A DNA stretch of 64,000 bases from a bacterium (lineage in GTDB: Bacteria; Zhuqueibacterota; Zhuqueibacteria; Zhuqueibacterales; Zhuqueibacteraceae), in assembly GCA_023150945.1 (NCBI GenBank), contig JAKLJX010000006.1:276789-340788 (forward strand). The letters are read 5' to 3'. A program made the position numbers and the translations under genes. Position 1 is the first letter of the stretch, and every line of letters begins with the position of its first letter. Below the pieces are notes generated by a model. That model was not told the origin of the DNA. It did no database searches and saw nothing but the letters and a program-made list of their open reading frames with translations. Shown here in pieces: positions 36,638 to 46,581 of this stretch.

Positions 36638-37492
36638 TCATCCGATCTTTTTGATGATGGCGTGCAGCAATTGTTGAAACGTCGTGCTGATGCGATTCGC
36701 CACTTCGGTGACGTCGGCATGATCGAGCTTTTGAGCGGTCAAGCCGGTGCACAGATTGGTGATGCAGGAAAGGCCCAGCACTTGCAGGCCGCGTGAAACT
36801 GCCACCAGCACTTCCGGCACGGTGGACATGGTGGCGGCATCCGCGCCCAGGCGCTGCGCCATCCTCACTTCCGCCGCCGACTCGTAGCTCGGCCCCTTGG
36901 AGGAAAACAGCACGCCACGGCACAGGGGAATGCCGAGCTGGCGCGCGGCCTCCAATGCCACGCGTTGCAACTCGAGATCATAGGGCGCGCGCATGTCCGG
37001 CCAGCGCTCGCCCCACTCCTTGCGATGCTGCCCGCGCAGCGGATTGGCGAACATGAAATTGATGTGATCATCGATCAGCATCAAATCGCCGGACTTGAAC
37101 AACGGGTTGAGGCCGCCGGCGGCATTGGTGACGATTAAACGCTTGACGCCCAGCTCTGCCAACAAATGCACCGGAAATCCGACCAGCGACACCGGATAGC
37201 CTTCGTAGGTGTGCACGCGGCCCTGCAGGGCCAGCAGGCTCTTGCCGCCCACCTTGCCGACAACCCAGCGACCGGCATGGCCGGCAACGGTCGAGCGCGG
37301 ATAGTCCGGAATCTCGCTGGTGGGCAGGATCTCGGTGCTTTGCATGCTGTCGGCAAACGTCCCCAGGCCCGATCCCAAAATGAGGGCCAGCCGGGGAATG
37401 GTGGTAAAACGTTGTTGCACGAAGGCGCTGGCAGTTGCCAGGCGCTCCGCGTCGAGCAGGGGCGGCGCCATTTCGGCTTGTAAAGGAGCCAT
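36638..37492 (-). CDS. Purine nucleoside phosphorylase
   Basis: 284 residues of the trimeric PNP family (inosine/guanosine type). LALILGSGLGTFAD is the phosphate loop, STVAGHAGRWVVGKVGG and GRVHTYEGYP build the site, VTNAAGGLNPLFKSGDLMLIDDHIN and GPSYESAAEVRMAQRLGADAATMSTVPE complete it. It cleaves purine nucleosides to base plus (deoxy)ribose 1-phosphate. It is followed downstream on the chromosome by thymidine kinase, uridine kinase and cytidine deaminase genes on the same strand, forming a salvage cluster. The ATG at 37492 is chosen; a GTG 9 bases upstream is possible. Confidence 0.93.
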   Translation of the reverse strand: MAPLQAEMAPPLLDAERLATASAFVQQRFTTIPRLALILGSGLGTFADSMQSTEILPTSEIPDYPRSTVAGHAGRWVVGKVGGKSLLALQGRVHTYEGYPVSLVGFPVHLLAELGVKRLIVTNAAGGLNPLFKSGDLMLIDDHINFMFANPLRGQHRKEWGERWPDMRAPYDLELQRVALEAARQLGIPLCRGVLFSSKGPSYESAAEVRMAQRLGADAATMSTVPEVLVAVSRGLQVLGLSCITNLCTGLTAQKLDHADVTEVANRISTTFQQLLHAIIKKIG

Positions 37493-37597
37493 GAATCTCA
37501 CGTCGTTGTTTAGCCCCGCGATTGCGGGCGGAGATTGAATTAGGTTGTGACTTTCTGACTGCAGAGGTCAATCAGCGCGGCCATGGCAGGGCGCCGG

Positions 37598-38155
37598 TCA
37601 GCGCTCGGGCGGCACGTAACACTTGCGGCAACGGGCCTCGTAGATTTGCGTGGCGCCCACCACCACGCGCTCGCGTGAAGCAGTCAGGCGTTGCGTATAG
37701 CTGGCAGGCTCCCCGCATTGCATGCAGATCGCCTGCGTCTTGGTGACTTGTTCGGCGATGGCCATGAGTTGCGGCATGGGCTCGAAGGGCACGCCGCGGT
37801 AGTCCATGTCCAGGCCGGCGACGATGACGCGCACGCCGCGCTGCGCCAACTGGTTGCACACCCGCACCAGGGTGGCGTCGAAAAATTGGCCCTCGTCCAC
37901 ACCAATGACCTGGGCGTCGCCGGCGTTGGCGAGAATTTCTTCGGCGTTTCTCACCGGCACGGAGCGTAGCTTTTGGTCGTTGTGGGAAACGATGTGGTCG
38001 CTGGCATAGCGATCATCGATTACGGGTTTGAAAATCGTCACGCGTTGTTTGGCGATTTGCGCCCGGCGCAGGCGGCGAATCAACTCCTCGGTTTTGCCGC
38101 TGAACATCCCGCCACAAATCACTTCGATGGATCCCATTTCAGAATATGCAGGCAT
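37598..38155 (-). CDS. tdk: Thymidine kinase
   Basis: 185 residues, type II thymidine kinase. [23 protein letters not shown] is the P-loop, [10 protein letters not shown] the Walker B-like region with the catalytic Glu, [14 protein letters not shown] the lasso segment, and CMQCGEPAS plus CRKCY the zinc-binding cysteines. It phosphorylates thymidine and deoxyuridine for salvage. Part of the nucleoside salvage cluster. Confidence 0.95.
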   Translation of the reverse strand: MPAYSEMGSIEVICGGMFSGKTEELIRRLRRAQIAKQRVTIFKPVIDDRYASDHIVSHNDQKLRSVPVRNAEEILANAGDAQVIGVDEGQFFDATLVRVCNQLAQRGVRVIVAGLDMDYRGVPFEPMPQLMAIAEQVTKTQAICMQCGEPASYTQRLTASRERVVVGATQIYEARCRKCYVPPER

Positions 38156-38278
38156 GAGGTTGTGAGTTTCTGGTTAATGATGATGGGAGATCGGTTGGGC
38201 AGTCACCTGGGTGCTTTTTGGGATTGCCGGTGCCGGGTCTTGCGGGCCGCCGCGCCGGCATGAGAACGGCCTTCCTTG

Positions 38279-38923
38279 TTACGACTGTCTTTCCTTCAAC
38301 AGCGCGGCTATCTTGGTGCGCAGCAAATCGATGGCAACGAGATTGTAGCCGCCTTCCGGAATGATGAGATCGGCGTAGCGCTTGCTCGGCTCGACGAACT
38401 GCAAATGCATGGGCCGCACGCTTTTTTCGTACTGCTCGATCACCGACTGCACGGTGCGGCCGCGCTCGGTGGTGTCGCGCTTCAGCCGGCGGATGAAGCG
38501 CAGGTCGGCATCGGTATCCACATAGACCTTGATGTCCATCAGCTCGCGCAGCGCCGGATTGTCGAGAATGAGAATGCCCTCGAGCACGATGACGTCATGC
38601 GGGCCGGTGCGCCGGGTTTCCGGCCGGCGTGTATGCGTGGTGAAATCATAGATCGGGATGTCGATCGAATGCCCGCTCAGCAGTTCTTTGATGTGACGGA
38701 TCAGCAGCTCGGAATCGATCGAGGAAGGATGGTCGAAATTGTAGGTCGCGCGTTCCTCGATGGAAAGATGGTTGAGGTTGCGGTAGTAGGAATCCTGCTC
38801 GATGATGATGACGCGATCGCTGCCGAGTTGGCCGACGATCTTTTGGGTAACCATGGTCTTGCCGGAGCCGGAGCCGCCGGCAATGCCGATCAAAATGCCT
38901 CGCTTTGTCCAGTTCTTATGCAT
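38279..38923 (-). CDS. udk: Uridine kinase
   Basis: 214 residues. GIAGGSGSGKTMV is the P-loop, IIIEQDSYYRNL and YNFDHPSSIDSELL are the uridine/cytidine kinase signatures, and VIVLEGILIL is Walker B. It phosphorylates uridine and cytidine. The ATG at 38923 overlaps the end of the cdd gene by 8 bases, so the two are co-translated. Confidence 0.94.
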   Translation of the reverse strand: MHKNWTKRGILIGIAGGSGSGKTMVTQKIVGQLGSDRVIIIEQDSYYRNLNHLSIEERATYNFDHPSSIDSELLIRHIKELLSGHSIDIPIYDFTTHTRRPETRRTGPHDVIVLEGILILDNPALRELMDIKVYVDTDADLRFIRRLKRDTTERGRTVQSVIEQYEKSVRPMHLQFVEPSKRYADLIIPEGGYNLVAIDLLRTKIAALLKERQS

Positions 38924-39320
38924 GGCCAAACATGTGTTCGTCAAAGGCCTCCGGCAGCAGGTCCTTCAGTTTGAACGCCCGCGTTGCGCCGGCGCGGTTG
39001 ACCAAAACAACGTCGAGATCGCGGCCGTAGTCCCATAGCACTTGCCGGCATGCGCCGCAGGGCGTGGTGAATTCTTCGGTGTCGGCCGCCACTGCCACGC
39101 ATACGAAATCACGTTCGCCCTCCGAGAGCGCCTTGAAGATCGCCACGCGTTCCGCGCAGCAAGTCAGGCCGTACGAGCTCGACTCGATGTTGCAGCCGTC
39201 GTAGATGCGCCCCGCGCGTGTGGCAATGGCGGCACCGACGTGGAACTGCGAATAGGGCGCCAGCGCCTTGGCTTTGGCGCGCACTGCCGCAGCGATCAGT
39301 TCTTTGGTGTCCGCTTTCAT
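38916..39320 (-). CDS. cdd: Cytidine deaminase
   Basis: 134 residues, the tetrameric small form. YSQFHVGAAI starts the fold. CNIESSSYGLTCCAERVAI holds the zinc-binding Cys and catalytic C-A-E, and PCGACRQVLWDYG the second zinc cysteine pair. It deaminates cytidine and deoxycytidine. The ATG at 39320 avoids an upstream frame running into the ssb terminator. Overlaps udk. Confidence 0.95.
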   Translation of the reverse strand: MKADTKELIAAAVRAKAKALAPYSQFHVGAAIATRAGRIYDGCNIESSSYGLTCCAERVAIFKALSEGERDFVCVAVAADTEEFTTPCGACRQVLWDYGRDLDVVLVNRAGATRAFKLKDLLPEAFDEHMFGHA

Positions 39321-39352
39321 GCCCTGTGCTCGTTCGGGTCTGGTGTTCAGCG

Positions 39353-39384
39353 AAAAAAAATCCGAGCCCAAGCGGACTCGGATT
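39353..39384 (-). terminator. Intrinsic terminator of ssb
   Basis: Read on the minus strand, AATCCGAG and CTCGGATT form a stem around GTCCGCTTGGG, followed by eight T residues (39353-39360). It lies between the ssb stop (39433) and the cdd start (39320), so the salvage genes need their own promoter. Confidence 0.88.
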
Positions 39385-39432
39385 CAGAATCTTCAAACAG
39401 ACGTGGCGCGGCTCATTTTCGGTCTCCGGACG

Positions 39433-39870
39433 TTAGAATGGCAGATCTTCCGAAGCCTCGCCTGCCGAGGGGGGCGCAAAGTCATCACCGGGCGGCGGAA
39501 TCTCGGCAGCCGCGCCGGTGTCAACCCCTTCACCCTTGCGGCTGAGAAACTGCACGCTATTCGCCACAATTTCGGTGATGTAGCGTTTCTGGCCTTTGTC
39601 GTCATCCCACGAGCGCGTTTGCAGCCGGCCTTCGACGTAGACCAGTTGCCCCTTTTTGAGATACTCGCCCATGACTTCGGCGGTCCGGCCAAACGCCACG
39701 ATGCGATGCCACTCCGTGCGGTCCTGCTGCTTCCCCTCCTTGTCTTTGAAACTCTCGTTGGTGGCAACACTGAAGGTCGCCACGGCCAGGCCGCCCGGGG
39801 TGTACTTGATTTCGGGATCGCGGCCGACATGGCCGATCAACATCACTTTGTTGAGTCCGCGAGTTGCCAT
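39433..39870 (-). CDS. ssb: Single-stranded DNA-binding protein
   Basis: 145 residues. [31 protein letters not shown] and the [32 protein letters not shown] block are the OB fold. A short acidic tail ends EDLPF, the peptide that recruits repair and replication partners. The ATG at 39870 has GGGGGAG 4-5 bases upstream; the upstream frame from 40032 has no homology. Confidence 0.96.
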   Translation of the reverse strand: MATRGLNKVMLIGHVGRDPEIKYTPGGLAVATFSVATNESFKDKEGKQQDRTEWHRIVAFGRTAEVMGEYLKKGQLVYVEGRLQTRSWDDDKGQKRYITEIVANSVQFLSRKGEGVDTGAAAEIPPPGDDFAPPSAGEASEDLPF

Positions 39871-40031
39871 GCGCTCCCCCTTTCGGGTTTGATGGTTCCC
39901 GGTGCCGACGCACGGCTCGTTGCGTGCACGACACCTGCTGGGCAGACGGCGCGATTGGGCTGGTCGTGATCGTGATGCGACTGCAAACCAAGGAGCGTCG
40001 GAGACAATCGCGCGCGTGTGAATTGTGACCA

Positions 40032-40060
40032 AGAGTAGAAAATTTTTTCTCTCTTGTCAA
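40032..40060 (-). promoter_or_regulatory. Candidate sigma70-type promoter for ssb
   Basis: On the minus strand TTGACA (40060-40055), a 17-base spacer and TACTCT (40037-40032) lie about 160 bases before the ssb start. The -35 is perfect, the -10 weak. Confidence 0.4.
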
Positions 40061-40068
40061 GCAGTTTG

Positions 40069-41079
40069 TCAGGCGGTGCGTTTGCCTTGCAGGAATTCCT
40101 CCGCTTCCTGCACGTCTTCCGCCGAGCCGATGATCAGCGGCGTGCGCTGGTGCAACTCCGTGGGCGTCACGGTCAGCACATTCTGCTGGCCGTTGCTGGC
40201 CGCTCCGCCGGCCTGGGTGGCAAGCAGCGCCAGCGGGTTGGCTTCATACAGCAGCCGCAGCTTGCCGTTGGGGTTTTTGGCGTCGGCGGGATAAAGGAAA
40301 ACGCCGCCGTACAGCAGATTGCGGTGAAAATCCGAAACCAGCGAGCCGATGTAACGCGAGGAATACGGCCGGCCGGTGGCTTTGTCCGTCTGCTTGAGAT
40401 ATTGCACGTAATTGCGCATGCCCTCGCTCCAGCGACCGGCGTTGCCTTCATTGGTGCTGTAGATCTGGCCGCGCCGCGGGATCGTGAGGTTTTCATGCGA
40501 GAGCAGAAATTCTCCCACGGTCGGGTCCAGCGTGAAACCGTGCACGCCCCGGCCCGCGGTGTAGACCAGCAGCGTGGAAGAGCCATAAAGAATGTAACCG
40601 GCGCCCACCTGTTTTTCGCCGGGCTGCAACGCATCTGCCAGCGTGCCGCGCTCGCCCGGGCTGATCTTGCGCATGATCGAGAAAATCGTGCCGATGCTCA
40701 CATTCGCGTCGATGTTGGAGGAGCCGTCGAGCGGATCATAAAGCAGCACGTAATGGCCGCACTTGAATTCGGCGGGAATGTGAATGAGTTCGTCGCGCTC
40801 CTCACTCGCCAGGCAGCACAACCGGCCGGTGTGATCGAGCGCGCGAAAGATGACATCATCGGCATACTCGTCGAGCTTGCGCACCAGTTCGCCCTGCACG
40901 TTGGTGGCGCCGGTAAAGCCGAGAATGTCGATCAACCCGGCGCGTCTCACCTCGCGCGAGATGACTTTGGCGGCAAACGCCAAATCATACAGCAGCGCGG
41001 AAAACTCACCGGTGGCTTGGGGAAAGGATTTCTGCTGCTCGATGATGTGCCGCTCGATTGTCATCAGTCTCTTGACCAT
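40069..41079 (-). CDS. fbp: Fructose-1,6-bisphosphatase class I
   Basis: 336 residues. [22 protein letters not shown] carries the metal ligands, [23 protein letters not shown] and [20 protein letters not shown] the substrate site. It removes the 1-phosphate in gluconeogenesis. ATG at 41079 with GAGGAG 7 bases upstream. Confidence 0.96.
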   Translation of the reverse strand: MVKRLMTIERHIIEQQKSFPQATGEFSALLYDLAFAAKVISREVRRAGLIDILGFTGATNVQGELVRKLDEYADDVIFRALDHTGRLCCLASEERDELIHIPAEFKCGHYVLLYDPLDGSSNIDANVSIGTIFSIMRKISPGERGTLADALQPGEKQVGAGYILYGSSTLLVYTAGRGVHGFTLDPTVGEFLLSHENLTIPRRGQIYSTNEGNAGRWSEGMRNYVQYLKQTDKATGRPYSSRYIGSLVSDFHRNLLYGGVFLYPADAKNPNGKLRLLYEANPLALLATQAGGAASNGQQNVLTVTPTELHQRTPLIIGSAEDVQEAEEFLQGKRTA

Positions 41080-41523
41080 GACTCGCTCCTCGCAGATGGG
41101 GTGACGGTGGCCCGCTGCTGCCCCAGGTGGGAAGGCAGAGCGTCTGGCGATTTCACAGGCGCTGCGTCCCTCCGAAAATGTTCCCAACTCGGCTGAGCCG
41201 TTGCCGGAACATTCATCCAATATTTGCGATTTCGGACGGAGGCCGCGCGCCTCGCGCGCTGGAAAAGTGGCGCAATTTAGCCGCACGCGAGTGAAAAGTC
41301 AAGCAGGATGTTGGATGCCTCCGGCCTGCCTGTATGGCCTTCGCATTCCAGGCACGAGCCGCACGCCCGGCTGCGGGATGGCCCCGGCCCCCAGGCAGGA
41401 AACCGCAACCGCCGGCCGAGGTATTTTTTCCTTTTCAAAGAAAAATGGATTATATTCCGCTCACTTTGACGCCGCCTCACAGCGCACGCAGGCAGCCAAT
41501 TCCAAACACAACAGATTGCCGGT
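41080..41523. other. Divergent region between fbp and the helicase gene
   Basis: 444 bases with no supported gene. An AT-rich patch with TGGATTATATTCC (41445-41460) about 65 bases before the helicase start could be its -10 region. Confidence 0.4.
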
Positions 41524-44064
41524 ATGTCCAAGTCGACCATGAAACTGCCAGACTACCTCGCCGAGGAGGCCGTTTTCTACATGCGGCATCATATCCAGCA
41601 GGCGGGCGGCAACGAGGTCTTTTTTGTCGGCAAAGCCAATCCCAACGGCCTGGTGGAAACCGTGCAAGTGGTGGCGCGCGGCAACAAGTCCATGGTACCG
41701 GCCATCGTTCACATGGTGCACGCCGGCGACGTCGTCATTCACAATCATCCCTCCGGCGTGCTGCAACCCTCCCACCCTGACGCCAACCTGGCCTCGGAAT
41801 TGGGAAATGAGGCAGTGGGATTTTACATCATCAACAATCAAGTCACCGAGATTTATGTTGTCGTTGAGCCGCAGAAGCAGAAGCAGCTCGTGCGGCTGGA
41901 GGCGGCGCGGCTGCAGGCGTTCATCGGGCCGGCCGGGCCGCTGGCCAAGCGGCTGGAGAATTTCGAATCCCGCCCCTCGCAACAGCAGATGCTCGCGCAA
42001 GTGGCGGAAGCATTCAACGACAACAAGGTCGCGGTGATCGAGGCCGGCACCGGCATCGGCAAGACCCTGGCTTATCTCGTCCCGGCCATCGAATGGAGCG
42101 TGCGCAATCGCGAGCGGACGGTGGTCGCCACCGGCACGATCAATTTGCAGGAACAGCTCATCAACAAGGACATTCCGCTGCTGCAGGCAGTAATGCGGGT
42201 GAAATTCCGCGCCGAGCTGGTGAAGGGCCGCACCAATTACGCCTGCCGGAGAAAACTGCAGGAAGTGCAGTCGCAGCCCGATTTGTTCACCGAGGTAAAT
42301 CAAAAAACCGAGCTGCAAAGCATTCTGGAGTGGGCGGGTAAAACCGCCGAGGGCAGCAAGTCCGATCTCGGCTTCCTGCCCAGCGAAGCGGTGTGGGAGA
42401 AAATCCAGTCGGAGAGCGACACGACGCTGCGTTCGAAGTGCCCCTACTATAATGAGTGTTTCTTCTACAACGCCCGCCGCCGTGCCGCCGGTGCCGACGT
42501 GCTCATCGCCAACCATCATTTACTGTTCGCCGATCTCGCCGTGCGCGACGAACACGGCGGCTCGGAAGTGGCGGTGCTGCCCAAGTATCAGCGGGTGATT
42601 CTCGATGAGGCGCATGATCTCGAAGAAGTGGCCTCCTCCTATTTCGGCGCCGCCACCAGCTATCACGCCCTGTTGCGCACCATTCACAAACTCTATCGCA
42701 ACAAGGACGGCAAACAAACCGGCGTTTTGCCGTTCGCGCTTTCCAAGCTGCAAAAGCGCGCCGGCATTGTCACCCGTTCCCTGCTCGAGCGCTTTCGGGA
42801 ACAGATCGAATTAGTGTGCGCGCCGGGGCTGGAAAATCTCGAGCACCAACTCGGCGCCCTGATGCAGCGCCTCTTTGCCTGGGGCGCCGGCCGCCGCCAG
42901 AATGAATATGACGAAGTCAAGATTCGCCTCACCCCGGCAGTGGCGCGCGACCGGCAATTCCATGAAATCGCCCGCCACCAGGTGCCTCTTTTTTTGAAGG
43001 ATCTGCGCGACTGCGTCGAGGCCGTGACCAAGGTCGTGAAGCTGTGCGATCTCGCCGAGAATTATCTCGGCAGCGAAGCGGTTTCAATGGCGGTGGATAT
43101 CCAGGCGCAGGCGCAGCGGCTGGAAGAAATGGCCCAGCAGATCGAACAAGTATTGCTTTCGAATGACGAGAGCCTGATTCGCTGGCTGGAAATGAAAGCC
43201 TCACGCTACGGCAACCTCGTCCGCCTGCGCAGTGCGCCGCTCGACATCGCGCCCATCCTGCAAAAGGCCGTCTTTGAGAAATTTCCCACCGTGATCCTCA
43301 CCTCCGCCACGCTGGCGGTCGGCGATTCTTTCGGCTTCCTGGAGCAACGCCTGGGATTGCGCCGCCTCGCGGACACGCGGCGCAGTACCGTGAAGCTCAG
43401 CTCGCCGTTCGACTATGCCCGCCAGGTGCTGCTGGCCATTCCCACCGACATGCCGGAGCCGAATCAAGCGAGTTACAGCCGCGCCCTGCAGCAGGGTTTG
43501 GCGGCGGCGCTGGAGATTTCCAACGGCCGCGCTTTCATTCTCTTCACCTCGTACGGCTTGCTCAATCAAATGCACAACGCGCTTGCCGGTGAATTGGCGG
43601 CCAATGGCATTCTCGCTTTGAAGCAGGGCACCGAAGGCCGGCACCAGTTGTTGGAGCGCTTTCGCAAACAAGTCGGCTCGGTGCTCTTCGCCACCGACAG
43701 TTTCTGGCAGGGCGTGGACGTGCACGGCGAGGCGCTGGAGTGTGTGATCATTCCGCGGCTGCCGTTTCGCGTTCCCACCGAGCCGATCATCGAAGCGCGC
43801 GTCGAAGCCATCGACAAGAGCGGCGGCAACTCGTTCATGGAATACTCCGTGCCGCAGGCGGTGATCAAACTCAAGCAGGGCTTCGGCCGGTTGATCCGCC
43901 GCAAAACCGATTTTGGCGCAATTGTGATATTTGACAATCGCATCGTGACGAAGCGCTACGGCCAGGTGTTTCTGGAATCCTTGCCGGAATGCCGCACCGT
44001 GGTGGCGAGGTCTGAAGAAGTGTTCGAAGAGATGACGAAGTTCTACCGCGCGCAAAGAGGGTGA
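41524..44064 (+). CDS. JAMM-like domain fused to DinG-family helicase
   Basis: 846 residues. Residues 1-130 contain a RadC/JAB-type metal motif, VVIHNHPSGVLQPSHPD (H73, H75, S83, D86), with a possible upstream Glu (E31). From about 150 on it is an XPD/DinG superfamily 2 helicase: EAGTGIGKTLAY (Walker A), CR.. and KCPYYNEC cysteines for a 4Fe-4S cluster, VILDEAHDLEE (DEAH box), LTSATLAVG, and the motif VI region QGFGRLIRRKTDFG. DinG helicases unwind R-loops and structured DNA. Here the N-terminal exonuclease of Gram-positive DinG is replaced by a putative metallopeptidase or RadC-like domain. The complete JAMM set suggests it is catalytic or binds zinc; its role is unknown. Confidence 0.88.
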   Translation: MSKSTMKLPDYLAEEAVFYMRHHIQQAGGNEVFFVGKANPNGLVETVQVVARGNKSMVPAIVHMVHAGDVVIHNHPSGVLQPSHPDANLASELGNEAVGFYIINNQVTEIYVVVEPQKQKQLVRLEAARLQAFIGPAGPLAKRLENFESRPSQQQMLAQVAEAFNDNKVAVIEAGTGIGKTLAYLVPAIEWSVRNRERTVVATGTINLQEQLINKDIPLLQAVMRVKFRAELVKGRTNYACRRKLQEVQSQPDLFTEVNQKTELQSILEWAGKTAEGSKSDLGFLPSEAVWEKIQSESDTTLRSKCPYYNECFFYNARRRAAGADVLIANHHLLFADLAVRDEHGGSEVAVLPKYQRVILDEAHDLEEVASSYFGAATSYHALLRTIHKLYRNKDGKQTGVLPFALSKLQKRAGIVTRSLLERFREQIELVCAPGLENLEHQLGALMQRLFAWGAGRRQNEYDEVKIRLTPAVARDRQFHEIARHQVPLFLKDLRDCVEAVTKVVKLCDLAENYLGSEAVSMAVDIQAQAQRLEEMAQQIEQVLLSNDESLIRWLEMKASRYGNLVRLRSAPLDIAPILQKAVFEKFPTVILTSATLAVGDSFGFLEQRLGLRRLADTRRSTVKLSSPFDYARQVLLAIPTDMPEPNQASYSRALQQGLAAALEISNGRAFILFTSYGLLNQMHNALAGELAANGILALKQGTEGRHQLLERFRKQVGSVLFATDSFWQGVDVHGEALECVIIPRLPFRVPTEPIIEARVEAIDKSGGNSFMEYSVPQAVIKLKQGFGRLIRRKTDFGAIVIFDNRIVTKRYGQVFLESLPECRTVVARSEEVFEEMTKFYRAQRG

Positions 44065-44383
44065 CACCAATCACTGCCCAGTTAGGCCGTGAACGAAGAG
44101 CTTTTCATGTCACCCCGTTGCGGGTCTTCCCCGGCACGGTCAGGGCAGCGAGGCGGCAGATCATTCTGGCAGCATGACGGCAAAGCAGTGAGTGCAATTG
44201 GGTTCACGATCCAAAACGCTGCTTGCATCTCGCGGTTGGCTTTGACATATTGACACCCGCCGTGACCGGTATCAGCACAATCTGAGGACCGTCCTTGTCC
44301 GGCCTGCCAATCCGGCGAGGCATTTTCCAGGATGAGTGTCAACCCACTTTAATCCTTCACTCCTCAAAACGGAGGTATGGAAA
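44065..44383. other. Intergenic region without recognised features
   Basis: 319 bases between the helicase stop and the small membrane protein start. No convincing open frame, RNA or terminator was found. Confidence 0.45.
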
Positions 44384-44554
44384 ATGAAGTTCAATGCCCC
44401 AACGCAAGTCGTCTGGCTCATCGCCGTGATTCTTGGCGTGCTCGGCATCCTTGGGAATTTCGCCAAAATCGCATTCGTTACGCCGAATGCCTTCTGGCTG
44501 GTAACCGTCGGTTTTGTCCTGCTGGCGATCGGTACGATGTATAAGCGGGTCTGA
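44384..44554 (+). CDS. Small two-helix membrane protein
   Basis: 56 residues: VVWLIAVILGVLGILGNFA and AFWLVTVGFVLLAIGTMY are two transmembrane helices with a short loop and a basic tail (KRV). The ATG at 44384 has GGAGG about 9 bases upstream. Many bacteria have such short hypothetical membrane proteins; no function can be assigned. Confidence 0.7.
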   Translation: MKFNAPTQVVWLIAVILGVLGILGNFAKIAFVTPNAFWLVTVGFVLLAIGTMYKRV

Positions 44555-44726
44555 GTCGCTGCGACTCGCTGCGGCTGAGGCTTGCGGGGATCAATCCTTT
44601 CCCCATAATCTCGTGCACCTTCGGATTTCCCTGCAGGCCTCATCCCGTTACTGCGTTTCTCGCCTGTTTCTTGCCGCTGTGATGATCATTTCTTCATACT
44701 CCCCTCGCCCTCATCAGGAGTTCAGC

Positions 44727-46385
44727 ATGCGATTCAAGATGATTTCATTCGCTGTTGGCCTTTGCGGTTTGGCGGCGTTGGGCGCGTTGCTGCCCTCCCA
44801 AGATGCCGAGCCGGTCACGCCCGCCCTCATTGCCGCCGCTGAAAAAATCATCGGCCTGCAATTCAACCAGGCCGAGCGCGATTCGATGCTCGGCGATCTG
44901 CAAGAGAATCTCGAAAACTATGAGAAAATCCGCAGTGTGCCGCTGCCCAACAGCGTGCCGCCGGCGCTGGCTTTCAATCCGGTTCCGGTGGGCATGACAT
45001 TCGACACGCAACGCCGGCCGCCGGTGTGGAGCACGCCCGCTAGAATCGCCGCGCCTGCGAATCTCGATGAACTGGCATATGCCTCGATTGGCGCGCTGGC
45101 GGAATTGCTGCGCACGCGCAAAGTCACTTCGACTCAGCTTACGCAGATGTATCTCAGCCGGTTGAAAAAGTACGGGCCGCAGCTCGAATGCGTGATCACG
45201 CTCACCGAGGAACTCGCGCTCGCGCAAGCGCGGCGCGCCGACGCTGAAATCGCCGCGGGCAAATATCGCGGCCCGCTGCACGGCATGCCCTACGGCGCCA
45301 AGGATTTGCTCGCCGCCAAGGGTTACAAAACCACCTGGGGCTCGGTGCCTTTCAAAGATCAGGTGATCGATGAGGACGCGACGGTCATCAAAAAACTCGA
45401 AGCTGCCGGCGCGGTGTTGGTGGCAAAGCTGACCCTCGGTGAGCTGGCATGGGGCGAAGTGTGGTTTGGCGGCAAGACGCGCAATCCCTGGAATCTCGAA
45501 CAAGGCTCGAGCGGTTCTTCGGCCGGCTCGGCGGCAGCGACGGCCGCGGGACTGGTGGCCTTCGCCATCGGCACCGAAACCTGGGGCTCGATCGTTTCAC
45601 CCGCAACGCGCTGCGGGGTGACGGGACTGCGGCCGTCCTACGGCCGCGTCAGCCGCGCCGGCGCCATGGCGTTGAGCTGGTCGATGGATAAAATCGGGCC
45701 GATGTGCCGCACGGTGGAAGATTGCGCCCTGGTGTTCAATGCCATTTACGGCCCGGACGGCGTCGATCAAACTCTTGTTGATTTGCCGTTCAACTATAAT
45801 CCCAAAGTCGACTTGAGCAAACTGCGCATCGGCTATCACAAAAACGGTTTTGAGAAGGATTCGACCAATCGCGCCACCAATGAGGCCACACTCGCGAAGC
45901 TGCGTGGATTGGGCGCGCAACTGATTCCTCTCGAATTGCCGGATTTGCCGTTCGAGGCGCTCACGATAATTTTAAGCGCGGAGGCGGCAGCGGCGTTCGA
46001 CGAGCTGACGCGCTCGGGCAAAGACGATTTGCTGGTGCGGCAAATCAAAAATGCCTGGCCCAATGCCTTTCGCAGCGCGCGTTTCATTCCCGCAGTGGAA
46101 TATATTCAAGCGAATCGCGTGCGCCATCTCGTGATTCAGGCCATGGCAGAGATGATGAAGAATATCGATGTTTATGTTGCGCCCTCGTTCGACGGCAATC
46201 TCCTGCTCACCAATCTCACCGGCCACCCTTGCGTGACGCTGCCCAACGGTTTCAACGGCAAAGGCAGTCCCACCAGCATCACATTCATGGGCAATTTGTA
46301 CGGCGAAGCAGTCACGTTGGCCGTAGCGAGGGCTTATCAAGAGGCCACGGACTTTCACAAGAAGCATCCGCCGCTGTTTCCGTGA
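44727..46385 (+). CDS. Exported amidase (amidase signature family)
   Basis: 552 residues with an N-terminal signal or anchor (MRFKMISFAVGLCGLAALGALL). The amidase signature triad is seen: Lys in MPYGAKDLLAAKG, and the Ser pair in GSSGSSAGSAAATAAGLVAFAIGTETWGSI. The family hydrolyses amide bonds, from small amides to peptide or fatty-acid amides; export suggests an envelope or nutrient role. ATG at 44727 with AGGAG 8 bases upstream. A diverged copy of its last about 20 codons appears again at 48041-48132, past the AbiE genes. Confidence 0.9.
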   Translation: MRFKMISFAVGLCGLAALGALLPSQDAEPVTPALIAAAEKIIGLQFNQAERDSMLGDLQENLENYEKIRSVPLPNSVPPALAFNPVPVGMTFDTQRRPPVWSTPARIAAPANLDELAYASIGALAELLRTRKVTSTQLTQMYLSRLKKYGPQLECVITLTEELALAQARRADAEIAAGKYRGPLHGMPYGAKDLLAAKGYKTTWGSVPFKDQVIDEDATVIKKLEAAGAVLVAKLTLGELAWGEVWFGGKTRNPWNLEQGSSGSSAGSAAATAAGLVAFAIGTETWGSIVSPATRCGVTGLRPSYGRVSRAGAMALSWSMDKIGPMCRTVEDCALVFNAIYGPDGVDQTLVDLPFNYNPKVDLSKLRIGYHKNGFEKDSTNRATNEATLAKLRGLGAQLIPLELPDLPFEALTIILSAEAAAAFDELTRSGKDDLLVRQIKNAWPNAFRSARFIPAVEYIQANRVRHLVIQAMAEMMKNIDVYVAPSFDGNLLLTNLTGHPCVTLPNGFNGKGSPTSITFMGNLYGEAVTLAVARAYQEATDFHKKHPPLFP

Positions 46386-46393
46386 GCTTGAAG

Positions 46394-46417
46394 GCCGGGC
46401 GCAAAAAACAGCCCGGC
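46394..46417. other. Hairpin after the amidase gene
   Basis: GCCGGGC (46394-46400) and GCCCGGC (46411-46417) flank an A-rich loop, 8 bases after the amidase stop. There is no T-run, so termination would be weak. Next to it (46436-46470) is CTCGCGCAAAGCCGCCAAGACGC-like sequence resembling a dispersed repeat seen in many environmental genomes. Confidence 0.4.
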
Positions 46418-46581
46418 GAGCCGAAATCGATGAGAAAAAACTCGCGCAAAGCCGCCAAGACGCAAAGAATCCGCAAAGCTTTTCTTTGTGAAAACGTAGC
46501 GACTTGTGCGTGAATGTTTTTGCATTCTCGCGCCGAAAGAGCTATATTCGCGTAAATCATCAAAAATGATGAATTACGGAA

